From positions 1 through 26,403 of IMG/VR virus record IMGVR_UViG_3300037258_000087: a DNA stretch of 26,403 bases; one strand, given 5' to 3'. This document shows, one piece after another, positions 21,707 through 26,403 of the stretch. A model generated the notes under the pieces. That model saw only the letters and a program-made list of their open reading frames with translations, was not told where the DNA came from and did no database searches. Position 1 is the stretch's first letter; each line of letters begins with the position of its first letter. Position numbers and translations under genes: made by a program. The stretch is from a virus.

Positions 21707-21720
21707 TGGATCTTCCTTTC

Positions 21721-21896
21721 GGGTGGCTCATTGGGTGGCTCATGCGTATACGGATGAGCCAGGCTCATGAGCTAGCTCATCCGTGAGCCCTTTTGGCTCG
21801 TTGTGCAGGTCAGACGGTGGCTCATGGGTGGCTCACGAGAGAAAGGCTCACCAAACGGCTCCTCCCCAGTCTCTAGGACTGGGGAGCCGATGAGCC
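21721..21896. repeat. Iteron-like array of GGCTCAT/ATGAGCC (candidate origin or operator)
   Basis: About a dozen copies occur in 176 bp. Direct copies lie at 21725-21731, 21737-21743 (12-bp spacing, both within GGGTGGCTCAT), 21762-21768, 21819-21825, 21830-21836, 21845-21851 and, degenerate, at 21795-21800 and 21857-21862. Inverted copies lie at 21754-21760, 21767-21772, 21783-21789 and 21890-21896. ATGAGCCAGGCTCAT (21754-21768) and ATGAGCTAGCTCAT (21767-21780) are perfect palindromes, and CGTATACG (21745-21752) is another. The array fills the non-coding gap 21707-21872 next to the primase-helicase gene, as plasmid iterons do. Confidence 0.85.
21862..21886 (-). terminator. Hairpin enclosing the stop codon of the primase-helicase gene
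   Basis: CTCCCCAGTC (21862-21871) and GACTGGGGAG (21877-21886) make a perfect 10-bp stem with a 5-nt loop that contains the gene's TAG (21875-21873). It could end transcription between the replication gene and the virion genes, or act at the translation level or as part of the origin. No U tract follows on the leftward transcript. Confidence 0.6.
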
Positions 21897-23876
21897 ATCC
21901 GTGATTTCTATCGGAACGATCTCCTTGAACCGCGTCGTGGACGGTGCTCCGGAAGCGGTGAGAACCGGCTTGATCCGTCCCTGCTGAACGAGGTCGTTCC
22001 ACGCACGCTTGAAGGTGGCCAGGGCCATGGACTTCGGTACGGTCAACTGCTTCACCTCCGTCTTGGTGAAGTCGTCCGCTCCCCGCCAGATCCTACGAAT
22101 GATCTCCATCACCTTGGCCTGGCTGGGGAGCATGTCGCCCGGCAGGTCCGGCAGCGGGTCATCCCGGTAGTCGTCCGACTCCTCCTGAACCAGTACCACG
22201 GACGTCTGAGCCGGGGTGAAGTCGAACGGGTCCTCCTCCCTCGTGACGATGACCTCGAGGACGAACGTCTTCGTAGCGCCTTCATCCTCATCCTTCTCCT
22301 TGGTGTTCTCCAGGACGTAGCGGGTGGTGCCGTTCTTCTTCTTGACCATCATGAACTCCGTGTTGATCCCGCCCATGACGCTGCCTCCGCCGCTGCCTCC
22401 TTCACCGCCCTTCGGTGTGTGGTGCGCCAGCATGACGCACGCCCCTGTGTCCCGCTTCAGCTGGTCCAGGCGTTCGACCACCAGACCCAGCTCCGTGTTG
22501 TCGTTCTCCTTGATGCCGACGGTTACCCGGCGCTGGGTGTCCAGCACGATGAACTTGGCGTTCAGCCTCTGGCAGACCTTCGTGTAGGCGTCCCACTCCG
22601 GACCCATCACCTGGAGCGGCTCCGGCAGGAAGTACACGCCGGTCATCCGGCGTCCGTTCTTCTGCTCCCATGCGCGGACACGCTTCTTGAAGCCCCGAAC
22701 GCCCTCCGCCACGATGTAGACCACGTTGCCCTGGGTAGCTTCGTGGCCGTTCCACGGGACGCCCGTCCCGATACACGCGGCCCAGTCCAGGGCCACCAGC
22801 GACTTGCCCGACCCGGGCTCACCGTTCACCCGGCAGAGGGTCTCCAGGGTGAGCCAGCCACGGATCAGCGGCTCAGGGTCCCGGATGCTGTCCAGGGCCT
22901 CCGTGTCCAGGAGCCTGGCCATCAGGGCGTCCACGGGGTCCACGGCCGCGACGACCGGCACCGCGTCCGCCAGCGTCCAGCCGGCCGCGAAGTGGTCCCA
23001 CGGGTCCTTTCCCGTGCGGGCCTGGACGACCTCGACCGCGAGTCCGGCCTCCCGCAGGTACGCGGCACGTGTCTCTGCGCACTTGCGGCCGGGGTCGTCG
23101 TTGTCCTGCCAGATCCGCACCAGGGACGCGCCCCGCAGGCTCTCGGTGTACGAGGGCAGCCACTTCGCGCCGGCTCCGGCAGCCACGGTGGTCGGGACCA
23201 GGCCCACGGCGTTCAGCGCGTAGCAGTCCTTCTCGCCCTCGCAGAGGTCGATCACACCTCCGCCCGCGCAGGTCTTGAGCACGTTCCGCAGCTTGTACAG
23301 GACCGGATGGACGCCGTCCATGGACCTCACGCCGTCGGCGTTCTCCTGGTGGAACGTCTTGCCCACGCCCCGGACGTTGTAGTGGGCCGTGGTTCCGTCC
23401 TCGTTGCGGTACTCGTACCTGGCTGCCTCCGGATGCGGGGTGGAGAAGAACTCCGGTACCGGTCCGGGCTCCGGTTCCGCATCGCTCAGGGGTGTGTCGA
23501 ACAGGTCCCGCATCCGCAGGCCCAGTGCTGCGGCCACATCCGACGTGGGGCATGCACCGCTTTTGCAGTCGATCAGTACCCTGTCCCCGCCGTCGGTGAC
23601 CACCAGCGCCGCACTGTTGCCGCCGTGCACCGGGCAGAACCAGCGCTTACCGGTCCCGGAGCCCGTGCTGTCGCAGCCGTGGGCGTCCAGGGCCGCTGTG
23701 AAGCGCTCGTAGGCCGACCCCTCGGTATCCGTGCCCTCCCGGAGTCCCAGGGCCGCGTTGCGCTCCCTGCGGGTCGCCTTGACCTCCGTGTCGGCCGCGT
23801 CGGCGTAGGCCACCCTCATGTCCGTGTAGCCCATCGCCCGGTGACCGTTCGCTGTCTCGGACGCGCTCTCGCTCAT
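21873..23876 (-). CDS. Replication primase-helicase (Zn finger, TOPRIM, RepA/AAA_25-type helicase)
   Basis: The frame is open to 23990, but ATG 23876 overlaps the upstream stop (ATGA), giving 667 aa. A primase-like zinc finger comes first (CPVHGG with Cys81/His84, then Cys104 and Cys109). A TOPRIM core follows, with CEGEKD (212-217) and QDNDDPG (257-263). The helicase domain has Walker A GEPGSGKS (352-359), Walker B FIVLDT (442-447), a RepA-type VMLAHHTPK segment (481-489) and a Gly-rich loop (GGEGGSGGGS). The last ~90 residues look like a winged helix (VPKSMALATFKRAWNDLVQQG). This can prime and unwind DNA and is the element's probable replication initiator, next to an iteron-like array. Confidence 0.88.
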   Translation of the reverse strand: MSESASETANGHRAMGYTDMRVAYADAADTEVKATRRERNAALGLREGTDTEGSAYERFTAALDAHGCDSTGSGTGKRWFCPVHGGNSAALVVTDGGDRVLIDCKSGACPTSDVAAALGLRMRDLFDTPLSDAEPEPGPVPEFFSTPHPEAARYEYRNEDGTTAHYNVRGVGKTFHQENADGVRSMDGVHPVLYKLRNVLKTCAGGGVIDLCEGEKDCYALNAVGLVPTTVAAGAGAKWLPSYTESLRGASLVRIWQDNDDPGRKCAETRAAYLREAGLAVEVVQARTGKDPWDHFAAGWTLADAVPVVAAVDPVDALMARLLDTEALDSIRDPEPLIRGWLTLETLCRVNGEPGSGKSLVALDWAACIGTGVPWNGHEATQGNVVYIVAEGVRGFKKRVRAWEQKNGRRMTGVYFLPEPLQVMGPEWDAYTKVCQRLNAKFIVLDTQRRVTVGIKENDNTELGLVVERLDQLKRDTGACVMLAHHTPKGGEGGSGGGSVMGGINTEFMMVKKKNGTTRYVLENTKEKDEDEGATKTFVLEVIVTREEDPFDFTPAQTSVVLVQEESDDYRDDPLPDLPGDMLPSQAKVMEIIRRIWRGADDFTKTEVKQLTVPKSMALATFKRAWNDLVQQGRIKPVLTASGAPSTTRFKEIVPIEITDGSSAPQS

Positions 23877-24103
23877 GCCGCCCTCACCACGGTCTCCAGG
23901 CCGCTGGTCACGTACGGCATCCGGAGCAGCTCCCCGAAGTCGGGGTGGTCCTCGCTGAAGCGGAATCCGCACCGGGAGCACCCGAGCCACTGGGTCCAGT
24001 TGGCGGAGAGGCTGTCCCGCGTCTCCAGGGGCGCTCCGAAACAGTCGTGGGTACCGTCCGCGCTCCGTCGCCGGTCCGTTTCGGTCGTGCTAGCGTTGCT
24101 CAC
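23873..24103 (-). CDS. Small Cys/His protein, first gene of the leftward unit (76 aa)
   Basis: The GTG at 24103 follows an excellent AAGGAGA. The N-terminus is Ser/Thr/Arg-rich. A possible metal site is formed by HDC near residue 19-21 and LGCSRCGFRF near 42-50 (one CxxC knuckle). The C-terminus is an amphipathic helix. It is directly coupled to the primase-helicase gene, so a role in replication or its control is likely. No family is recognised. The knuckle with GFRF resembles Zn-ribbon domains of small phage proteins. Confidence 0.65.
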   Translation of the reverse strand: MSNASTTETDRRRSADGTHDCFGAPLETRDSLSANWTQWLGCSRCGFRFSEDHPDFGELLRMPYVTSGLETVVRAA

Positions 24104-24124
24104 AGCGAAATCTCCTTCGCTCTC

Positions 24125-24156
24125 GCCCCCGGTTGGCTTCCCACCATCGCGGGGGC
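24125..24156 (-). promoter_or_regulatory. Leader hairpin of the leftward operon
   Basis: GCCCCCG (24125-24131) and CGGGGGC (24150-24156) form a 7-bp GC-only stem around an 18-nt loop in the 5' leader, about 20 bases before the first start codon. A second inverted repeat, CGGAC-N5-GTCCG, lies at 24169-24183. They could terminate or attenuate leftward transcription; nothing shows which factor would act. Confidence 0.5.
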
Positions 24157-24223
24157 TCTTCCATGTCCCGGACCGCGTGTCCGAGAAGCGTAGCCCGGTT
24201 CTGCGGTCCTGGTCGTCCCCCTG

Positions 24224-24254
24224 ATCATACCACTATTGACCGTCCTATGGTCAT
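24224..24254 (-). promoter_or_regulatory. Leftward promoter candidate for replication/virion operon
   Basis: On the minus strand ATGACC (24254-24249) and TATGAT (24229-24224) are separated by 19 bp. The -10 matches the primary sigma consensus at five of six positions; the -35 matches four of six and its spacing is long. Its -35 region overlaps that of the rightward promoter. The transcript would have a leader of about 110 nt. Confidence 0.5.
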
Positions 24255-24264
24255 GCGGTACAGT
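24236..24264 (+). promoter_or_regulatory. Strong rightward promoter giving a leaderless mRNA
   Basis: TTGACC (24236-24241) and TACAGT (24259-24264) are separated by exactly 17 bp, close to the HrdB/sigma-70 consensus. The expected start point, six to seven bases after the -10, coincides with the ATG at 24271, and no ribosome binding site precedes that ATG. This predicts a leaderless transcript for the RHH gene. Confidence 0.75.
24237..24253. promoter_or_regulatory. Candidate RHH operator between overlapping divergent promoters
   Basis: TGACC (24237-24241) and GGTCA (24249-24253) are inverted repeats separated by 7 bp, with further copies GGTCAT at 24249-24254 and ATGACC at 24271-24276. The site covers both -35 elements. 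Part of the symmetry follows simply from two -35 boxes facing opposite ways, so binding by the RHH protein is a hypothesis. Confidence 0.45.
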
Positions 24265-24270
24265 GTGCGT

Positions 24271-24417
24271 ATGACCAAAACCGAGAGAGGGACCGTTCAA
24301 GTGGCTGTGTACCTCCAGCCCGCTGAACGCCAGTCCCTCCGGGAGGTGGCAGCGGCGAGCGGAGTATCGATGTCCGTCTTCGTTGCCCGCCTTATCCGGA
24401 AGGAGCTGGACAAATGA
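24271..24417 (+). CDS. Ribbon-helix-helix (CopG/Arc-like) regulator, 48 aa
   Basis: The frame is open from 24133, but the near-consensus promoter ends six bases before ATG 24271, which is therefore the start. The product has a beta strand (VQVAVYLQPA) followed by two helices (ERQSLREVAAASG and SMSVFVARLIRKELDK), the complete RHH fold. Such proteins bind DNA as dimers through the strand, often at their own promoter, and control plasmid copy number or phage development. Its gene opens the rightward (transfer) unit and lies opposite the replication/virion operon, so it is the best candidate for the regulator that chooses between them. It is coupled to the next gene by ATGA. Confidence 0.8.
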   Translation: MTKTERGTVQVAVYLQPAERQSLREVAAASGVSMSVFVARLIRKELDK

Positions 24418-24632
24418 CCGGAAACGTGACCCGCGAAGAGAGCAATGGGCGGATCACCTGCAACCCCTGCCACCGCCCCATCGGGCGCGGGGATGTGTAC
24501 CTGGCCCTGGAGCGGGTCCACCTGGGCGGCCGTACCCGGATTCTGAACGCGCACCCCGGCCACCTGGTCCACGGACCGGTGGCGGCCGGATCGCTCGCGC
24601 CGTCGGTGACCGCGTCGGGGGTGTCGGCATGA
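24414..24632 (+). CDS. Small zinc-ribbon-like protein (72 aa)
   Basis: The ATG overlaps the RHH stop. One knuckle is visible (TCNPCHRPIGRGDVY, CxxC then His), and a NAHPGHLVH segment about 30 residues later could provide His ligands. The combination resembles short metal-binding proteins of actinophages in which CxxC pairs with a later HxxH-type motif. The C-terminal 20 residues are Ala/Gly/Ser-rich. No specific role is known; it could be a regulatory or host-takeover protein. It shares its end with the next start (ATGA). Confidence 0.6.
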   Translation: MTGNVTREESNGRITCNPCHRPIGRGDVYLALERVHLGGRTRILNAHPGHLVHGPVAAGSLAPSVTASGVSA

Positions 24633-24886
24633 TGTCCGCCGCCCGCCTTCGCCAGATCGAGGCGTTCACGGACCACGAACTGGTGACCGCATGCGAACTG
24701 CAAGGCTTCGTCACGGAGCTTCTCGCCGCCGTCCGGGAGATCCCGGAATGCGCCCGCTGCGGCGACACCGGCCACTGCGCATGCTTCCACGACGCCTGCC
24801 GCGTGTGCGGCAGCAAGGACCACGGCCGGCACTCCGGCGGTTCCCTGGCAGCGGGCGTCAGTGCCGCCGGAAAGGTGTCGGCATGA
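24629..24886 (+). CDS. Small protein with clustered Cys motifs (85 aa)
   Basis: The start is ATG 24629 (overlapping stop), with a second ATG immediately after. The N-terminal 40 residues are helical (HELVTACELQGFVTELLAAV). Residues about 41-66 hold CARCGDTGHCACFHDACRVCG, a compact set of six Cys and two His in DnaJ-zinc-finger-like spacing. A Gly/Ser/Ala tail ends it. It probably binds two zinc ions and may contact nucleic acid or protein. It is a member of a run of four coupled small genes. Confidence 0.6.
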   Translation: MMSAARLRQIEAFTDHELVTACELQGFVTELLAAVREIPECARCGDTGHCACFHDACRVCGSKDHGRHSGGSLAAGVSAAGKVSA

Positions 24887-25137
24887 CCAGGAAGGTGGAC
24901 CGGCCGCACCTGCGCACGGGTACCCAGGGGATGGCCCGCCCTGCGGCCAAGCTCACTGACGCGGAGGTGGTCCGCATCCGCGAGCAGTACGCGGCCGGCA
25001 CGGCCAACCAGCGTCGCCTGGGCCTCTACTACGGGGTGACGTGCAGCGTCGTCGGGCACATCGTCCGGGGCGAGTCCTGGACCCACGTCGGAGGACCGGT
25101 CACCCATGCGGGGCGGGGTGCTCAGGACCGTGGCTGA
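24883..25137 (+). CDS. Small helix-turn-helix DNA-binding protein (84 aa)
   Basis: The ATG at 24883 overlaps the previous stop. Residues about 20-68 form an HTH of the kind found in phage and HNH-associated proteins: AKLTDAEVVRIREQYAAG, then a turn with YYGVTCSVVGHIVRGESW. The N-terminus is basic. It probably binds DNA and may assist regulation of the transfer unit or replication; no operator is identifiable. The C-terminal ~15 residues are Gly/Arg-rich and may be unstructured. Confidence 0.65.
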   Translation: MTRKVDRPHLRTGTQGMARPAAKLTDAEVVRIREQYAAGTANQRRLGLYYGVTCSVVGHIVRGESWTHVGGPVTHAGRGAQDRG

Positions 25138-25357
25138 CATGGAACTCAAGTGCCTCTCGTGCATCGTTGAGCACAAGATGTGGAACCAGACGGTCACCTC
25201 CGCCCGGGGCGTGGAACCCGAGATGCGGACCGCCGTCACCCTGGCCGCGATCGAAGGACTCGGTCCGGTCACCCCGATCTGCTACCAGCACCTCCAGATC
25301 AACCGGCCCACCGGCCTGATGATCGCAAACGGTCAGCTCCCGTCCCCCGGCCGCTGA
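25130..25357 (+). CDS. Small Cys-containing protein (75 aa)
   Basis: GTG 25130 overlaps the previous gene by eight bases (GTGGCTGA), the same arrangement as at 10403-10410; ATG 25106 and ATG 25139 are alternatives. The protein carries KCLSCIVEHK (CxxC, then His) and, about 45 residues later, TPICYQHLQ (Cys and His), a plausible four-ligand zinc site. A central helix (VTLAAIEG) and a short Pro-rich end complete it. This pattern is typical of actinophage small proteins near regulatory genes. Function unknown. Confidence 0.6.
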   Translation: MADMELKCLSCIVEHKMWNQTVTSARGVEPEMRTAVTLAAIEGLGPVTPICYQHLQINRPTGLMIANGQLPSPGR

Positions 25358-25402
25358 CAGCACTCTCCCGGCACACGAGCCGGAACCGACAGGGGAAATG
25401 AA

Positions 25403-25570
25403 ATGAAGGACGTCGAACGCACCCTCCGCAAGGCGTACCGCGTGGACGCGGACGCCGCAGCCCTGATCAGGGCCAACGAGATGACGGGCAAGTACGATCA
25501 CCCGTCCTGGATCAGCCGCAGGATCGCATCCGTGATCGACAGGTACACCGACTGGAAGTGCCCGAAGTAG
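25403..25570 (+). CDS. Small helical protein of unknown function (55 aa)
   Basis: ATG 25403 has AGGGGAA about six bases upstream. The charged, all-helical product starts MKDVERTLRKAYRVDAD and contains a WISRRIASVIDRYTDW segment with aromatic residues suited to dimerisation or nucleic acid binding. It ends WKCPK. The gene stands alone between short gaps: 25358-25402 has no feature and 25571-25656 has a hairpin. I recognise no family. The good ribosome binding site and codon use like its neighbours support it. Confidence 0.6.
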   Translation: MKDVERTLRKAYRVDADAAALIRANEMTGKYDHPSWISRRIASVIDRYTDWKCPK

Positions 25571-25585
25571 CCGAACAGCAGAGAC

Positions 25586-25612
25586 GGCGCTCCCCCTGAC
25601 AAGGAGAGCGCC
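25586..25612 (+). terminator. Hairpin before the tra cluster
   Basis: GGCGCTC (25586-25592) and GAGCGCC (25606-25612) form a 7-bp stem, with two more G-C pairs inside after a mismatch. It separates the small regulatory genes from the transfer genes and probably reduces read-through. The ribosome binding site AAAGGAG of the next gene follows about 30 bases later. Confidence 0.6.
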
Positions 25613-25656
25613 GCACCGCACCGGATACAACCGCCCGACCCGCAAAGGAGAGCATC

Positions 25657-25995
25657 GTGTCCCAGCCCCTTGATCGTACCGCCCCCGAGTCCTCCGACAC
25701 CGACCTCACCATCAGGATGCTGGTCTCCGTCAGCTCCACGTGCCTGGACCTGGTCGCCAAGCTCGACCACGAGCGCCGCGAGCTGCGGCGCGAGCTGTCC
25801 CTGGAACGGGAGGTCAGCGCGGCCCTGTCCCCGTCCGCCGACAGCCATGCGCTTCTCGGCCGCGACGACCGGACCGAGGTCCTGGACCGGATCGAGATGG
25901 CGCGCAAGCGCTACGAGGCCAACCGCCCCGTCTCCCGGGACGGCGGCCCGCAGGACACACCCACCGTCCGGCTGCGGCCCCGGCGGACGCCGTGA
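25657..25995 (+). CDS. Coiled-coil hydrophilic protein upstream of traB (112 aa)
   Basis: GTG 25657 follows AAAGGAG (25644-25650). The middle of the protein (about residues 18-55) is a strongly charged helix (LVAKLDHERRELRRELSLER) likely to form a coiled coil. A second helix (TEVLDRIEMARKRYEANRP) and a basic Pro/Arg tail follow. Genes of this type precede traB in several Streptomyces transfer regions, though none has a defined function I can name from sequence. It ends in a GTGA overlap with the next gene, so it belongs to the transfer operon. Confidence 0.65.
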   Translation: MSQPLDRTAPESSDTDLTIRMLVSVSSTCLDLVAKLDHERRELRRELSLEREVSAALSPSADSHALLGRDDRTEVLDRIEMARKRYEANRPVSRDGGPQDTPTVRLRPRRTP

Positions 25996-26099
25996 GCGAC
26001 GTGTCGGCCGCCCCCGCGCTGTTCGGCTTCCTGGTCGTCGGTATCGGCCGGATAGCTCTCAAGCGCAAGACCAGGCGCAGGAATCGGAGGAAGCGATGA
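25992..26099 (+). CDS. 35-aa single-TM protein with a polybasic tail
   Basis: The GTG at 25992 overlaps the previous stop and its TGA (26097-26099) overlaps the traB ATG. The sequence has a short Ser/Ala start, one membrane segment (about residues 8-23, ALFGFLVVGIGRIAL) and a tail with ten Arg/Lys in the last dozen residues (KRKTRRRNRRKR). By the positive-inside rule the tail is cytoplasmic. A membrane anchor that binds DNA or the TraB motor fits both the charge and the location. The role is inferred. Confidence 0.65.
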   Translation: MSDVSAAPALFGFLVVGIGRIALKRKTRRRNRRKR

Positions 26100-26403
26100 G
26101 CACGCCAACGCCTGACTGGCACGATCAGATCAAGAGAATCCAAGCAGAACTGACCGCGAGTCCGTCCGCGCACGCGTCCGTCCGTCCGGGTCCGTCCGGC
26201 GCGTCCGGCCTGATCGGAGTGCATGCGGGCGCGAGTGCGACTCCCGGACGGACGCCGGACGCCGGACAGCTGAACGCCCTCTGGCACGGCTTCGCTCCCG
26301 TCCTCGGAGGCATCGGGTTCTTCGGCGCGCTCACCTGGGCCGTGGGATCGGAGACCGGCCGCAGGACAACCGTCTACCTGGCCGGGGCGACCTGGACAGC
26401 ACT
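26096..26403 (+). CDS. traB: FtsK/TraB-type DNA translocase, 5' part (continues at base 1)
   Basis: This is the N-terminal part of the 571-aa translocase described at 1-1535. ATG 26096 lies in ATGA shared with the upstream stop; AGGAAG lies six bases before it, inside the upstream gene. The first 18 residues form an amphipathic helix (PDWHDQIKRIQAELTA). A low-complexity linker (about residues 20-60) follows, then the membrane segment. The linker is coded by GTCCG/CGGAC repeats. Bases after 26276 duplicate the start of the window. Codon 61 ends at base 26278, i.e. base 2 of the window, so the protein continues without a break. Confidence 0.85.
   Translation, partial: MSTPTPDWHDQIKRIQAELTASPSAHASVRPGPSGASGLIGVHAGASATPGRTPDAGQLNALWHGFAPVLGGIGFFGALTWAVGSETGRRTTVYLAGATWTA
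26160..26267. repeat. GTCCG / CGGAC repeat cluster in the 5' end of traB
   Basis: Eight GTCCG copies lie in 26160-26207 (26160, 26164, 26176, 26180, 26184, 26190, 26194 and 26203, several overlapping by the shared G). Four inverted CGGAC copies start at 26245, 26249, 26256 and 26263. The two blocks are 37 bp apart and could form a large imperfect stem. The encoded residues are an unconstrained Pro/Ser/Ala/Gly linker. Confidence 0.75.
26277..26403. repeat. Right copy of the 127-bp terminal duplication
   Basis: Identical to bases 1-127. It should be removed when the molecule is circularised; the unique sequence ends at 26276. Confidence 0.93.

Noticed and set aside
21111-21743. 210-aa leftward frame starting MSHPMSHP in the repeat region
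   Set aside because: Its apparent start arises from two ATGAGCCACCC repeat copies. It overlaps the better supported 155-aa and TerS genes in another frame.
21721-21896. CRISPR-like array
   Set aside because: Repeat units are 7-11 bp in mixed orientation with irregular spacing; they lack the 24-37-bp repeats and uniform spacers of CRISPR.
22419-24224. 601-aa rightward open frame opposite the primase-helicase gene
   Set aside because: Antisense to a gene with intact TOPRIM and Walker motifs; composition is typical of a GC-rich shadow frame and no ribosome binding site fits.

Overview
The window is one complete circle of 26,276 bp. Bases 26277-26403 repeat bases 1-127 exactly, and a gene that looks truncated at base 1 is completed in frame by the sequence before base 26277. 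High GC, frequent GTG starts, ATGA/GTGA start-stop overlaps and the protein families point to an actinobacterial host, most likely Streptomyces or a close relative. The organism itself cannot be named from the window.

There are two transcription units. They diverge from about 24104-24270 and converge on a strong hairpin at 2922-2958. The long leftward unit (24103 down to 2967) carries a small Cys-rich protein and a zinc-finger/TOPRIM/RecA-fold primase-helicase. A 166-bp gap full of GGCTCAT/ATGAGCC repeats follows, then a nearly complete siphophage virion module. That module holds small and large terminase, portal, HNH nuclease, ClpP-like prohead protease, HK97-type capsid protein, two tandem paralogous and one unrelated beta-rich small proteins, connector and tail-completion proteins, a lipoprotein, tail tube candidates, tail assembly chaperones joined by a -1 frameshift, tape measure and three distal tail proteins.

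The short rightward unit (24271 through the circle junction to 2900) looks like the transfer region of a Streptomyces conjugative plasmid or AICE. It encodes a 48-aa ribbon-helix-helix regulator, a run of small Zn-ribbon or HTH proteins, a small membrane protein, a 571-aa FtsK/TraB-type DNA translocase, a four-TM SpdB-like spread protein and two more small membrane proteins. Two repeat clusters sit inside coding sequence here: GTCCG/CGGAC repeats in the 5' end of traB, and TTCCGAA palindromes in the 3' part of spdB. Both are candidate cis-acting transfer sites.

I read the element as a small circular phage-plasmid. It replicates with its own primase-helicase, appears equipped for TraB-type mycelial DNA transfer, and also encodes a full tailed virion. 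No integrase, endolysin, canonical holin or classical phage repressor is recognisable. The divergent promoters overlap at their -35 elements, and the rightward one would give a leaderless mRNA for the RHH protein, so this region may be the switch between the two programmes. That last step is inference.
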